From the NCBI GenBank assembly GCA_017472325.1, contig JAFUQM010000023.1, positions 1 through 58,590 of the forward strand: a stretch of 58,590 bases of DNA. The letters run 5' to 3'. The stretch is from Lachnospiraceae bacterium. GTDB lineage: Bacteria; Bacillota; Clostridia; Lachnospirales; Lachnospiraceae. Every line of letters begins with the position of its first letter. Within the stretch, counting starts at the first letter, position 1. Positions 33,571 to 43,570 of the stretch are shown here, piece by piece. The position numbers and the translations under genes are program-made. Under the pieces are notes generated by a model, which had not been told where the DNA came from, ran no database searches, and worked only from the letters and a program-made list of their open reading frames with translations.

Positions 33571-35502
33571 ATGAATTACAATATGAGTTACAATTATTGC
33601 GCATTGTTACTAACCTCTATTATTTTTATACTATATCTGCGCAAATACAAAAATGTTACATTAGCCAAACAGAATAAAACCTACCGCAAGATGCTACTAC
33701 TTCACCTAATGACGATTATATTAGGTATTGTAATGTATCTTCTTTTTGCCCATGCCAGTCAGGGTATATTAGTACGTATTATGCTCATATTATGTGCATT
33801 TTTCTTCTATGTGACACACAGTATCATTCCTTATTTATTTGCATGCTACAGTACAGCATTGACAAGTGTTGCTTTTTCTACAAGGACTTCTTTCCTATTA
33901 AAGCTGCCACTTGTAATTCCTACCCTTTTGATTCTGTTATCACCCTGGAAAGGCTGTCTGTTCTATATCGACGAAAACTGTATTTTTCACCGTGGACCAT
34001 TCATGCCTGTATTTCACCTTGTCTCCTTAGGATATTTATGTTATGCATGCATTTATGCGCATCATTTCCGCCATGTATTAAAATTATCAAAACGTGTGTC
34101 ACTTTATGGCTTTGTTATTTTTTCAGTACTTCCAGTCATAATTCAGCACATAATACCTTCACTTGCCTTAAGCAAATACGGTATCTCCCTTTGTCTGCTG
34201 TTAATTTACCTAAAAATAGAACGTCCAGAAGAATCTCTCGATTCCACCACTGGATTATTTAACCAGCATGCCTTTTTGCATGCATGTAAACTTCGTTTGA
34301 AGACACAGACAAAATTTGAAATCATTTTTATTACGTTAGATTACAAATCATTAAATCATCAGATTTTTGGTTCTCCATATACCAAACGTATTTTAAAAAT
34401 GTTTGCTTCCTATTTGCAGCAGCTCTCTTCCATGATTTCAATTTATCATGTAACAGAGAGAACATTTGCACTAATACTGCCGCAAAAACATTCTATTACA
34501 GTTCCCGCTTTCCTAATGCAGGTTAAAGAGCGTTTAGCAGAACCATTCCGCTACGGGGTTACCGATGTTTTTCTAAATGGCATTATCTGCTATATGCAAT
34601 GTCCTGAAGATACAGATAAACTTGCTTATATCTCATCTTGTATCGAGCTTTTGGAAAATAAAAAGACAGCATATAACAATGAAATTATATATGCCAAAGA
34701 CTTAAACTTGAATTTTTCTGAACGTCGCACGCAGGTAGAGCTAGCACTCCAACGTGCAATTAAATGTCGTACTTTTGAAGTGTATTATCAGCCTATTTTC
34801 TCGACGAAAGATCAAAGGATTGTATCAGCGGAAGCCTTGTTACGATTAAATGATCCCATATTAGGTTTTATTCCACCGGATGAATTCATCCCGATTGCGG
34901 AAGAAACTGGCATGATTATTGAAATTGGTGACTTTGTTCTGCATTCTGTATGTCAATTTATTAAGGAAAATAACTTACCACAATACGATATCCAGTTTAT
35001 TGAAATTAATCTCTCAGTTATCCAGTGCATGCAGTTAAATATGGCAGAATACATCTTACAATTAACAGAAGAATATGGTCTTTCACCATCCCAAATTAAT
35101 CTTGAGATTACAGAAACAGCCGCTTCTGATTCTCCTAAAATGCTTCAGATTAATATGAACACTTTGGTAAATTCCGCTGTCACCTTCTCTTTGGATGATT
35201 ACGGTACTGGTTATTCCAATGTTGCATACATTATGGAACTTCCATTCCATATGATTAAGTTAGATAAAAGTATGGTATGGTCTTCTTTTGAAAATAGTCG
35301 TGCAAGCATTGCATTTGAAAGCACTGTTGCTATGATTCAAAAACTCGGCATGCATATTGTTGCAGAAGGAGTTGAAACATATGACCAGGCAGATTTCTTA
35401 ACTTCACTGGGCATTGAATATTTGCAAGGATTCTATTTTGCCAAGCCAATGCCAGCAAAAAAATTTATACAATATTTAATCGCACAACAAAATCCCGACT
35501 GA
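33571..35502 (+). CDS. Membrane protein with degenerate GGDEF and EAL domains (c-di-GMP phosphodiesterase)
   Basis: The 643-residue protein has about six to seven N-terminal membrane helices (1-210), a GGDEF-like domain (about 225-375) that lacks a GGDEF signature, and an EAL domain (about 390-635). EAL residues are present: EAL in SAEALLRL near 420, EITET, DDYGTGYS, KLDKS and AEGVET. It should hydrolyse cyclic di-GMP, with the GGDEF part regulatory. The ribosome site (AAGGA, 14 nt from ATG) is weak. An 18-bp tandem repeat fills the leader. Confidence 0.88.
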   Translation: MNYNMSYNYCALLLTSIIFILYLRKYKNVTLAKQNKTYRKMLLLHLMTIILGIVMYLLFAHASQGILVRIMLILCAFFFYVTHSIIPYLFACYSTALTSVAFSTRTSFLLKLPLVIPTLLILLSPWKGCLFYIDENCIFHRGPFMPVFHLVSLGYLCYACIYAHHFRHVLKLSKRVSLYGFVIFSVLPVIIQHIIPSLALSKYGISLCLLLIYLKIERPEESLDSTTGLFNQHAFLHACKLRLKTQTKFEIIFITLDYKSLNHQIFGSPYTKRILKMFASYLQQLSSMISIYHVTERTFALILPQKHSITVPAFLMQVKERLAEPFRYGVTDVFLNGIICYMQCPEDTDKLAYISSCIELLENKKTAYNNEIIYAKDLNLNFSERRTQVELALQRAIKCRTFEVYYQPIFSTKDQRIVSAEALLRLNDPILGFIPPDEFIPIAEETGMIIEIGDFVLHSVCQFIKENNLPQYDIQFIEINLSVIQCMQLNMAEYILQLTEEYGLSPSQINLEITETAASDSPKMLQINMNTLVNSAVTFSLDDYGTGYSNVAYIMELPFHMIKLDKSMVWSSFENSRASIAFESTVAMIQKLGMHIVAEGVETYDQADFLTSLGIEYLQGFYFAKPMPAKKFIQYLIAQQNPD

Positions 35503-35519
35503 TTCAGCCGGGATTTTTC
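35490..35519. terminator. Terminator after the EAL gene
   Basis: AAATCCCG (35490-35497) pairs with CGGGATTT (35509-35516), followed by TTTCT. The stem overlaps the stop codon. A T-run on the other strand makes it likely to serve the opposing gene also. Confidence 0.8.
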
Positions 35520-35546
35520 TCATATACTATCATAACTTTACTATTC

Positions 35547-35915
35547 TTAAATTGCGCCAACAATCATATCATCCACTGGATTTGCCATATCATCTGCCGG
35601 AAGCGGCATCTCTACCTGTGGAATCTCAAATGCCTTCTGATCTTTAAATACATCCATTGCTTCCACAGCTTCTGAAGTCTGGAAAATTCTTGCTTCATTA
35701 CGATGACTCATTGCCATCTGACTCGAAAGAATATCCATAAAATTCTTTGATTCTCCCATACGCAAAGGATTTTCATTCTCACCAGTCAGACCACTAAAGT
35801 CCATATGGCTCTTTGCTGTATCATCTGCAATTGGCTGAATCCGATTCATGCTCGCTGCACTAATTCTATTAAACGTATAAATATATGGCTGAAATGAAAT
35901 TGCTGATATATTCAT
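35547..35915 (-). CDS. Hypothetical protein (122 aa)
   Basis: The protein starts MNISAISFQPYIYTFNRISA and has a conserved-looking DFSGLTGENENPLRMGESKNF segment followed by a helix (MDILSSQMAMSHRNEARIF). Similar small proteins occur in related Clostridia, but no function is known to me. It has no signal peptide or membrane segment. AAGGAGA precedes the ATG. It has its own probable promoter and is not tightly linked to vanZ upstream. Confidence 0.75.
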   Translation of the reverse strand: MNISAISFQPYIYTFNRISAASMNRIQPIADDTAKSHMDFSGLTGENENPLRMGESKNFMDILSSQMAMSHRNEARIFQTSEAVEAMDVFKDQKAFEIPQVEMPLPADDMANPVDDMIVGAI

Positions 35916-35977
35916 ATGCGATCTCCTTCATTCTAAAAGATACTTTCTTGTTATGGTACTCTTTGCCTACCAGTTTT

Positions 35978-36006
35978 ATTTTACCTTATAAATTACAAAA
36001 AAGCAA
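35978..36006 (-). promoter_or_regulatory. Probable promoter of the 122-aa gene
   Basis: TTGCTT (36001-36006) and TAAAAT (35978-35983) are spaced by 17 nt on the minus strand. A 17-bp direct repeat ATCTTTCTGTATCATCA lies just upstream at 36017-36033 and 36040-36056. Confidence 0.45.
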
Positions 36007-36053
36007 TCGCTAAAACATCTTTCTGTATCATCATAAAATATCTTTCTGTATCA

Positions 36054-36575
36054 TCAATATAGTTTACTCGTATTTTTTTGTATGGTTTGACAACAACATG
36101 CAATCATATAACCCAAGATACTTCCAAAACAATTCAGAATAAAATCATCTACATCAAAAGCTCCAAACGCGCTAAAAAGCTGAAACACCTCAATTCCCGA
36201 AACAAATAACAAAGTTATTCCAAATGTGTATAGCACATTTTTTAACTTATGAAACGCATATGGAAGTAAAAATCCAAATGGAATAAACACGAGTATATTC
36301 CCAAATAAATTTTCAAAACTATTTAAGCGATTGTAATATCGAATATACATCTTTATTGTCTTAAACGGTGTAAAGTTTGCAGTATCCAATCCCTCTAACA
36401 CAACCGCCTTATCCCACGCCGCTGCTATCTGCTGCAATTCCTCCATAGGATATTTAAACACTACCAGACGTATCATCAGCAATACATAAACTGCCAGAAT
36501 TGCTCTCAGCAAATGCTTCTGTCTCGTGTGGCTATCTATCTGATTACTTCTCATTTTATTTATCTTTTTATTCAC
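36054..36575 (-). CDS. VanZ-family membrane protein
   Basis: The 173-residue protein has four hydrophobic segments and the VanZ-like core NLFGNILVFIPFGFLLP and EVFQLFSAFGAFDVDDFILN. VanZ gives low-level teicoplanin resistance in vanA strains, but most chromosomal homologues have no proven role. The GTG start at 36575 overlaps the truA stop codon, with GAGGTTAGG inside truA as ribosome site, so it is translationally coupled. Confidence 0.87.
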   Translation of the reverse strand: MNKKINKMRSNQIDSHTRQKHLLRAILAVYVLLMIRLVVFKYPMEELQQIAAAWDKAVVLEGLDTANFTPFKTIKMYIRYYNRLNSFENLFGNILVFIPFGFLLPYAFHKLKNVLYTFGITLLFVSGIEVFQLFSAFGAFDVDDFILNCFGSILGYMIACCCQTIQKNTSKLY

Positions 36576-37315
36576 TATGAATACCTAACCTCAACTAAAG
36601 TAAGTCCTTTGGCTGGCACAAGCGGACCTGCATTTTCTCTCTGTCCTGATTCCAGAATCGTTAGCATTTCTTCTGGTTTCCGCTCTCCTGTTCCTACCTC
36701 TAATAAGGTTCCTGTCAGAATACGAACCATATGGTACAAAAATCCATTGCCCTCATATGTAAAACGGATTTCATCCTGAATAGCTTCAATGCGAATTGAT
36801 GTAATTGTCCTCACAGAAGACTTTTTCATTCTGCGATTTGAGGTAAATGCTTTAAAATCGTGCGTACCCGTAAGATACGTTGCCGCCTTTTGCATTGCCA
36901 TAATATCTAACTTCTCAGGAAAGACATATACATATCTTCTATCAAATATATGTGGAACATCGGTATTTAAGACACGATACACATATGTTTTTCCTTTTGC
37001 ATTCAATCTGCTGTGAAATCGTTCCCCAACTTCTTCAATCGAAATAACCGCAACATCTTCGGGTAAATACCGGTTCATATAATTCATAATTTCTTCGGGA
37101 GTCATCTGTGTATTAAGATGAAAATTTGCAGTCTGCCCCAACGCATGCACGCCTGCATCGGTGCGTCCAGAAGCATGTACTTCCACGTTATGTCCACACA
37201 TTTTTGTAAGAAGAGCCTCCAATTTTCCCTGCAGCGTGTTATTGGTTGTATCCTGCCGCTGCCATCCCTGATATTTGGTTCCCTCGTATTGCAGTATAAC
37301 TTTAAAGTTTCTCAC
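36575..37315 (-). CDS. truA: tRNA pseudouridine(38-40) synthase
   Basis: TruA converts uridines 38-40 of the tRNA anticodon arm to pseudouridine. The catalytic Asp53 lies in SGRTDAGVHALGQ. YRVLNTDVPHIFDRRYVY and FLYHMVRILTGTLLEVG are further family motifs. The length of 246 residues is normal. The start is a GTG at 37315 with GGAAGGA upstream, 5 nt after the preceding gene. Confidence 0.95.
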   Translation of the reverse strand: MRNFKVILQYEGTKYQGWQRQDTTNNTLQGKLEALLTKMCGHNVEVHASGRTDAGVHALGQTANFHLNTQMTPEEIMNYMNRYLPEDVAVISIEEVGERFHSRLNAKGKTYVYRVLNTDVPHIFDRRYVYVFPEKLDIMAMQKAATYLTGTHDFKAFTSNRRMKKSSVRTITSIRIEAIQDEIRFTYEGNGFLYHMVRILTGTLLEVGTGERKPEEMLTILESGQRENAGPLVPAKGLTLVEVRYS

Positions 37316-37320
37316 ATTCT

Positions 37321-38481
37321 CTATTCCTTCCGCTTGATATCTGCCAAATCTTCTTTCTCCAGCTTCCTAAACTTATTTATCCCCATTAACAAAATCTTTA
37401 TACTATTTTGAGTGGTGTCAAACACACCTGCTTTGTACATATCAAGTACTACAATAGCAATCGGTACTGCCAAAAGCATACCTATGACACCTTTTACTTT
37501 ATATCCAATAAACAGCAAAAATAAAGTTGGTACTGCAGGCATACCGATAGAATCCCCAACATATTTTGGCTGTATAATCTGACGCACAAGCTGTCCCACT
37601 GCCCATATAATCAAAAGTCCAATTGCCATTTTATAATCAGCACTTAAAAACTTTACAATAGCCCACGGTGCAAGCACAGCGCCCGTTCCAAAAAATGGAA
37701 AAAAATCCAGCACTGCCATACCAAAAGCAATGAGCGGCGCATAATTAATCTGTAAAATCATCAATCCGATTACCATCAACAAATAAATCCAGATTTCAAT
37801 TTTAAATTGTGCCTTAAAGTATCCTCCAAGTGCATATTTGATGCTGTGCATCATAATGGCGCTGCCCTTTTGTATAGACTGCGGCATTTTTTTCTTAAAA
37901 AACTCCTGAATTGAAGTTTTTTCTGCAATAAAGGAATATGCTGATAACACACACATAATAATAGCAATTAATACAGATGGTATATTTTTAGCAAAACTGC
38001 TCACAGCTTCCATTGTTGGAGTTCCCACTGTCCCTACAATTTGCCCTGCATATTCTTCCACAGTCCCCATAATTCCTTTGACAGAAATCCCTTTTGCAAA
38101 TGTAAATCTATCAAAGAAAATCTTCCAATTTTCTCCTATCCTTGTCAAATCCTGTTCCAGACTCTTCATCAACACAGGCAAAGTCGCCATAAAACCGCTT
38201 AATTCTTCTACGATTTTAGCAACCGCTATATACCCAATCAACAGAATCGCTGCAATAACAGCAATGATGACAAACGCAGAACCAGCCTTCCGTCGTATCT
38301 TTAGCTTCTCTTCAAAAAAACGGACTAGCGGATTGGCAATCATGGCAATAATCCACCCAATCACAAACGGCATGAAAAATACAAATATTCTCGGCACAAC
38401 AAATACCACTGTACAACATATCACCACTGCAATGAGCAGATTCACAATTGCTTTCCAATATTTTCTCCTGGTTTTCTCCAT
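37321..38481 (-). CDS. AI-2E family transporter (permease-like membrane protein)
   Basis: The 386-residue protein has about seven membrane segments and the family's C-terminal pattern (IIQPKYVGDSIGMPAVPTLF, VKGVIGMLLAVPIAIV). Members of PF01594 are described as AI-2 exporters, Na+/H+ antiporters or sporulation permeases (YtvI), so the substrate cannot be read. It lies between yihA and truA in a continuous minus-strand operon. Confidence 0.88.
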   Translation of the reverse strand: MEKTRRKYWKAIVNLLIAVVICCTVVFVVPRIFVFFMPFVIGWIIAMIANPLVRFFEEKLKIRRKAGSAFVIIAVIAAILLIGYIAVAKIVEELSGFMATLPVLMKSLEQDLTRIGENWKIFFDRFTFAKGISVKGIMGTVEEYAGQIVGTVGTPTMEAVSSFAKNIPSVLIAIIMCVLSAYSFIAEKTSIQEFFKKKMPQSIQKGSAIMMHSIKYALGGYFKAQFKIEIWIYLLMVIGLMILQINYAPLIAFGMAVLDFFPFFGTGAVLAPWAIVKFLSADYKMAIGLLIIWAVGQLVRQIIQPKYVGDSIGMPAVPTLFLLFIGYKVKGVIGMLLAVPIAIVVLDMYKAGVFDTTQNSIKILLMGINKFRKLEKEDLADIKRKE

Positions 38482-38542
38482 TAGATTCTCCCCTTTCTAA
38501 CAGCAAAAGATATCTCACTTCAGCTATCATATACATCAAAAT

Positions 38543-39217
38543 CTACTCTGTCGGATTTAAATACCCCTCAATAATCTGATAAATCTCTTCCCTTCCCTGC
38601 TTATTTAATGCTGAAAACGGAATGACTATCGTATCTTTTTCTGCCTGTAAGCCTGTTTTTATCATTTTAATATGCTTCTGTATCTGGCCACGACTGATTT
38701 TATCTGACTTCGTGGCAATGATAATAGGCTTGTAGCCTTGATATAAAATCCATTCATACATATTTTTATCATTGGCTGATGGCTCATGTCTGATATCTAC
38801 CAAGAGAAACACAGCTTTTAGCTGGTTTGATTTCTGCAAATAACGCTCAATCATTTTCCCCCATTTTTCTTTTGTTGTCTGGCTGACTTTGGCATATCCA
38901 TAACCAGGAAGATCAACAAAATACATTGCGTCATTAATATTATAAAAATTAATTGTCTGCGTTTTCCCTGGCTGCGCACTTGTTCTTGCATAAGACTTAC
39001 GATTCATCAAGGCATTGATCAAAGAGGATTTTCCAACATTACTTTTGCCGGCAAACGCAATTTCTGGTTTGTCATTCTCTGGTAGTGTACTTGTAATTCC
39101 ACATACCGTTTCTAAATTTACACTTTTAATAACGATGGAGCTTTTTGTCTCCACCTGTTTTTTCTTCTCCACTGTTTTCACTCTCCCTGTGGAATCCTTC
39201 GTTTCAACAGAATGCAT
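38543..39217 (-). CDS. yihA: Ribosome biogenesis GTPase YihA/YsxC
   Basis: This is an essential small GTPase needed for assembly of the large ribosomal subunit. G1 AGKSNVGKSS lies near residues 56-65, G3 DLPGYGYA and G4 TKSDK are visible. A basic N-terminal extension of about 25 residues precedes the usual start (SIVIKSVNLETV). ATG 39217 has AGAGG upstream and overlaps the 3' end of lon by 14 nt. Confidence 0.95.
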   Translation of the reverse strand: MHSVETKDSTGRVKTVEKKKQVETKSSIVIKSVNLETVCGITSTLPENDKPEIAFAGKSNVGKSSLINALMNRKSYARTSAQPGKTQTINFYNINDAMYFVDLPGYGYAKVSQTTKEKWGKMIERYLQKSNQLKAVFLLVDIRHEPSANDKNMYEWILYQGYKPIIIATKSDKISRGQIQKHIKMIKTGLQAEKDTIVIPFSALNKQGREEIYQIIEGYLNPTE

Positions 39218-41528
39218 TCGTAATAACCTCTTTCATTGTTTCTACATATGTTATGTTAATTCCAGATTTAATTTCTTTTGATACTTCTTCTATATCCTTT
39301 TCATTCTTTTTAGGCACAAGTACATTGGTAATACCTGCAGTCTTAGCAGCCAGAAGCTTCTCCTTCAAACCACCAATCGGCAGTACCTTCCCGCGCAATG
39401 TAACTTCGCCGGTCATTGCAAGATTTGCCTTCACAGGGATATTAGTGACTGCAGATAGAATTGCCGTCGCCATTGTCACCCCAGCAGATGGACCATCTTT
39501 TGGAACTGCCCCCTCTGGAATATGGATGTGAAAGTCATTTTTTTCAAACATATCATGCGTTATTTTATATTCACTACTAATAGAGCGAACATAACTCATG
39601 GCAATCATGGCAGATTCTTTCATAACATCTCCCATCTGACCCGTTAATTCCATCTCACCTTTACCCGGCATTACATTTACTTCTATCTGTAATGTATCTC
39701 CTCCTACACTTGTCCACGCAAGACCTCTCACAATTCCCACTTCATCTGACTCATTCATTTTGGTGATAGAATACTTTTCTTTTCCCAAATATTTTGCAAG
39801 ATTTCCCTGCGTAATACGTATGCTTTCCACATCTTTTTGCAAGATTTCCTTCGCTGCTTTTCTGCATAATTCGCCGATTTTTCGTTCTAATGCACGAACA
39901 CCAGCCTCTTTTGTATACGCTTGAATGATTTGCTCTAAAGCGGCATCGCTGATTGTCAGTTTTCCATCCTGCAATCCATTTTTGTTCAACTGCTTTTTCA
40001 CAAGATGTTCCTTTGCAATATGGAATTTCTCATTCGCAGTATAGCTTGTCAGCTCAATAATCTCCATCCTGTCAAGCAATGGCCTTGGAATGGTTGCTGT
40101 AGAATTTGCTGTCGCAATAAATAAAACCTGTGATAAATCAAGCGGCAATTCTATATAATGGTCACGAAAATGACTATTTTGTTCACTATCTAACACTTCT
40201 AACAACGCGGAAGCAGTATCCCCTTTATGGTCACTACCTACCTTATCAATTTCATCTAATAACATAAGTGGATTTTTTACCCCTGCCTGCTTTAACGCCA
40301 CTGCTATTCTTCCTGGCATGGCACCCACATATGTCTTTCTATGTCCTCTGATTTCTGCCTCGTCACGCACACCACCCAAACAAATACGTACATATTTTTT
40401 ATTTAATGCATCCGCAACACTTCTGGCAATGGATGTTTTTCCTGTTCCTGGTGGTCCCACAAGACAAATGATCGGACTTTCTCCTCGTTTTGTCAGTGCA
40501 CGTACTGCAAGAAATTCCAGTATTCTTTCCTTTACCTGCTCTAATCCATAATGCTGTTCATTTAAAATCTGTTCTGCCTTATTCAGGCTCAAACTATCCT
40601 TAGAAACTGCATCCCACGGAAGTTCCAGCAATGTTTCTATGTGCGTTCTTTCTACAGCACTCTCCGAACTACTAGAAGCACTATTTTTAAATCTCCGTAT
40701 CTCTTTGGCTATTTTCTCTTTGATTTCCGGCTTTGCCTTTAATTTTTCCAACGCCTCTTCAAATTGTTCTACCTCTGTTAGATGACTCTCTGCTTCACCA
40801 AGTTCTTCTCGGATAAATCGTAGCTGTTCTTTTAATAAATACTCTTTTTGATTCTTATTAACTTTCTCTCTTAAACGCTCTGACAAATCATACTTTACTT
40901 TCGCAATTTCAATTTCATTGGATAAAATTAAAGACATGACTTCATAACGCTTCTGTAAATCTAATGTTTCCAATATTCTCTGCTTATTCTCGCAGCTAAT
41001 TGGCATATTGGCTGTCAATCTGTCAATTAATTTACCAAGACGATATGTTTCACGAAAAGTTTCTGCAAAACTTTTTCCAGTTTTTGGATAAAACTCTCTA
41101 TAATTAACAAACAAATCTTCCAGAGTACGAATCATAGCCTCTTCTTCATTCTCTTCTGGTAGATTACTGTCCTCAACCATTTCAACTTCAGCTTCCAGAT
41201 ATTCGGTGCTATCTTCTGTAAAAGAATAAATTCGTGCTCTCCCTACACCTTCTACCAAAATTCTAAAAATCTGATCTGATAACTTGGTTATCTGTTTGAC
41301 AATAGCGACAGTTCCAACTTCGTGTACATCTACAAACCCAGGATTATCCACATCCACATCCTTTTGTGTTGTTAAAAAGATACGTTGCTCTTCTGTCTGC
41401 ATGGCTTTCTGGGCTGCATGTATTGACTTTGTCCTACTCAAATCAAAATGAATCACTGTATCCGGCAAAATGGTAATCCCGCGTAATGCAATTGCCGGCA
41501 GAATCATTCTATTTTCTATCTGTTCCAT
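39204..41528 (-). CDS. lon: ATP-dependent protease Lon
   Basis: The 774-residue protein has the N-terminal LON substrate domain, a coiled-coil, an AAA+ module with GPPGTGKTSIAR near 350 and a C-terminal serine protease domain with PKDGPSAGVTMATAI, where the Ser near 678 is catalytic, and a Lys in the GEVTLRGKVLPIGGLKEKLLA region. It degrades misfolded and regulatory proteins. It is downstream of clpX, separated by a long hairpin. Confidence 0.97.
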   Translation of the reverse strand: MEQIENRMILPAIALRGITILPDTVIHFDLSRTKSIHAAQKAMQTEEQRIFLTTQKDVDVDNPGFVDVHEVGTVAIVKQITKLSDQIFRILVEGVGRARIYSFTEDSTEYLEAEVEMVEDSNLPEENEEEAMIRTLEDLFVNYREFYPKTGKSFAETFRETYRLGKLIDRLTANMPISCENKQRILETLDLQKRYEVMSLILSNEIEIAKVKYDLSERLREKVNKNQKEYLLKEQLRFIREELGEAESHLTEVEQFEEALEKLKAKPEIKEKIAKEIRRFKNSASSSSESAVERTHIETLLELPWDAVSKDSLSLNKAEQILNEQHYGLEQVKERILEFLAVRALTKRGESPIICLVGPPGTGKTSIARSVADALNKKYVRICLGGVRDEAEIRGHRKTYVGAMPGRIAVALKQAGVKNPLMLLDEIDKVGSDHKGDTASALLEVLDSEQNSHFRDHYIELPLDLSQVLFIATANSTATIPRPLLDRMEIIELTSYTANEKFHIAKEHLVKKQLNKNGLQDGKLTISDAALEQIIQAYTKEAGVRALERKIGELCRKAAKEILQKDVESIRITQGNLAKYLGKEKYSITKMNESDEVGIVRGLAWTSVGGDTLQIEVNVMPGKGEMELTGQMGDVMKESAMIAMSYVRSISSEYKITHDMFEKNDFHIHIPEGAVPKDGPSAGVTMATAILSAVTNIPVKANLAMTGEVTLRGKVLPIGGLKEKLLAAKTAGITNVLVPKKNEKDIEEVSKEIKSGINITYVETMKEVITNAFC

Positions 41529-41568
41529 GAATTACTTAATCCTCTCTATGCCTTCGTGCAAATGAAAT

Positions 41569-41635
41569 ACCGTCTCTTTTATGAAACAATGAACCTATGC
41601 TTGGTAGCAGGTTCTCCTGTTCAAAAAGAGACGGT
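41569..41635. terminator. Long hairpin between clpX and lon
   Basis: Outer arms ACCGTCTCTTTT (41569-41580) and AAAAGAGACGGT (41624-41635) are a perfect 12-bp match. Inner arms GAACCT (41591-41596) and AGGTTC (41609-41614) form a second stem. The T-run after the stem on the minus strand is weak (ATTTCATTT), so partial termination or an RNase processing site is possible. Confidence 0.65.
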
Positions 41636-41641
41636 GTAAAT

Positions 41642-42910
41642 TTATCTGGCCTTTTGTACGCGTCCTTCCGTTTCACGATACACTATCAAAGGTTTACTTG
41701 TACCTTCAACAGCTTCCTTTGTGATAATACATTGTTCAATCGTATCATCTGACGGAATACGATACATTACATCCATCATAACATTTTCCATGATGGAGCG
41801 TAATCCTCTTGCTCCAGTCTTCCTCTCAAGTGCTTTTTCAGCAATTGCTTCAATTGCATCTGGTTCAAAGGAAAGTTTGACATCATCATAGCGGAACAAC
41901 TTCTGATACTGTTTTATCAAAGCACTTTTTGGCTCTGTTAAAATACGTACCAGTGCGTCCTTATCAAGACCTTCCAATGAAACATTAATAGGAACACGTC
42001 CTACAAATTCTGGAATCAGTCCAAAACTTACAAGATCCTGTGGTGTTACTTCAGCAAATATTTCTCCTATTTCCCTTGTGGATTTATCAATAATCTCTGC
42101 ATTAAAACCAATTGTATTACGGTCAAGTCTCGTCTCTACAATTTTATCTAATCCATCAAAGGCACCACCACAGATAAACAATATATTGGAAGTATCAATC
42201 TGAATCAATTCCTGATGTGGATGCTTTCTTCCACCCTGTGGAGGTACAGAAGCTACTGTTCCTTCAATAATCTTGAGCAATGCCTGCTGTACACCTTCTC
42301 CTGAAACGTCTCTTGTGATAGATACGTTCTCACTTTTTTTGGTGATTTTATCAATTTCATCGATATAGATAATGCCATACTGCGCACGCTCTACATCATA
42401 GTCCGCTGCCTGAATTAACTTCAAGAGAATATTTTCAACATCCTCACCTACATATCCAGCTTCCGTTAATGTTGTCGCATCTGCAATCGCAAATGGAACA
42501 TTGATAATCTTAGCCAATGTCTGTGCTAGATATGTTTTACCCGAACCAGTCGGACCAATCATAATGATGTTACTCTTTTGTAGTTCTACATCATCAAGGT
42601 CTTTTTCAGCTGTTACACGCTTATAGTGATTATAAACTGCAACTGCAAGAACTTTTTTTGCTGCTTCCTGTCCAACAACATATTCATCAAGGAATTCTTT
42701 GATTTCCACAGGTTTTAACAGATTAATATCCAATTCTTCTTCCTGCACATCCATATCTTCAAATTCTTCTTCCAGAATTTCGCTACAGATATCAATACAC
42801 TCATCACAGATATATACACCGGATGGACCCGCAATCAGTTTTTTTACCTGATCCTGTGGCTTATTACAAAAGGAACATCTAATTTTGTCATCTGAATTTC
42901 TTCCAGCCAT
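41642..42910 (-). CDS. clpX: ClpX unfoldase subunit of ClpXP
   Basis: ClpX is an AAA+ unfoldase that feeds ClpP. The zinc-binding domain has Cys12, Cys15, Cys35 and Cys38. Walker A GPTGSGKT is near 119-126, Walker [10 protein letters not shown], and the pore and IGF-type loop regions are present. The length of 422 residues is normal. It starts 14 nt downstream of clpP. Confidence 0.97.
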   Translation of the reverse strand: MAGRNSDDKIRCSFCNKPQDQVKKLIAGPSGVYICDECIDICSEILEEEFEDMDVQEEELDINLLKPVEIKEFLDEYVVGQEAAKKVLAVAVYNHYKRVTAEKDLDDVELQKSNIIMIGPTGSGKTYLAQTLAKIINVPFAIADATTLTEAGYVGEDVENILLKLIQAADYDVERAQYGIIYIDEIDKITKKSENVSITRDVSGEGVQQALLKIIEGTVASVPPQGGRKHPHQELIQIDTSNILFICGGAFDGLDKIVETRLDRNTIGFNAEIIDKSTREIGEIFAEVTPQDLVSFGLIPEFVGRVPINVSLEGLDKDALVRILTEPKSALIKQYQKLFRYDDVKLSFEPDAIEAIAEKALERKTGARGLRSIMENVMMDVMYRIPSDDTIEQCIITKEAVEGTSKPLIVYRETEGRVQKAR

Positions 42911-42924
42911 TTTCCTTCTCCAAC

Positions 42925-43530
42925 TTATTTATTTTCCTTATTTTCTTTGGCTCTTGGCTGATATACTTCATCGATTAAACCATAAGCTTTTGCTTCCTCT
43001 GCTGTTTTCCAGTTATCTCTTTCCGTATCAGCAGCAATTACATCATACTCTTGTCCTGTGTTTTCAGCAAGAATACGATTCAATTTCTCCTTTGTGCGCA
43101 AAATGTGCTTTGCAGCAATTTCAATTTCAGTTGCCTGCCCCTGCGCACCACCAAGTGGCTGATGTATCATAATCTCTGCATTTGGTAATGCACCTCTTTT
43201 TCCTTTTGCACCGCCTGCAAGTAAAAATGCACCCATACTTGCCGCCATACCAATACAAAGAGTTGCCACATCACATTTGATATGCTGCATCGTATCATAA
43301 ATTGCCATACCAGCAGTTACACTGCCACCAGGACTGTTAATATACAAATGAATATCCTTTTCAGGATCTTCTGCTTCTAAAAACAGAAGCTGCGCTACAA
43401 CAAGACTTGCGGTGGTCTCATTAACTTCCTCCCCCAAGAAAATAATTCTTTCCTTTAACAGTCTTGAATAAATATCGTAGGATCTTTCTCCTCTGCTTGT
43501 TTGTTCAACGACATAAGGTATCAAACTCAT
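42925..43530 (-). CDS. clpP: ATP-dependent Clp protease proteolytic subunit
   Basis: The 201-residue serine protease has catalytic Ser98 in GMAASMGAF and His123 in MIHQPLGG. It forms the tetradecameric chamber used by ClpX. It lies between tig and clpX, the common Gram-positive order. Confidence 0.97.
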   Translation of the reverse strand: MSLIPYVVEQTSRGERSYDIYSRLLKERIIFLGEEVNETTASLVVAQLLFLEAEDPEKDIHLYINSPGGSVTAGMAIYDTMQHIKCDVATLCIGMAASMGAFLLAGGAKGKRGALPNAEIMIHQPLGGAQGQATEIEIAAKHILRTKEKLNRILAENTGQEYDVIAADTERDNWKTAEEAKAYGLIDEVYQPRAKENKENK

Positions 43531-43570
43531 ATTGCTTTCCTCCCAGCCATTTTATTTCGGTATTGCCGAT

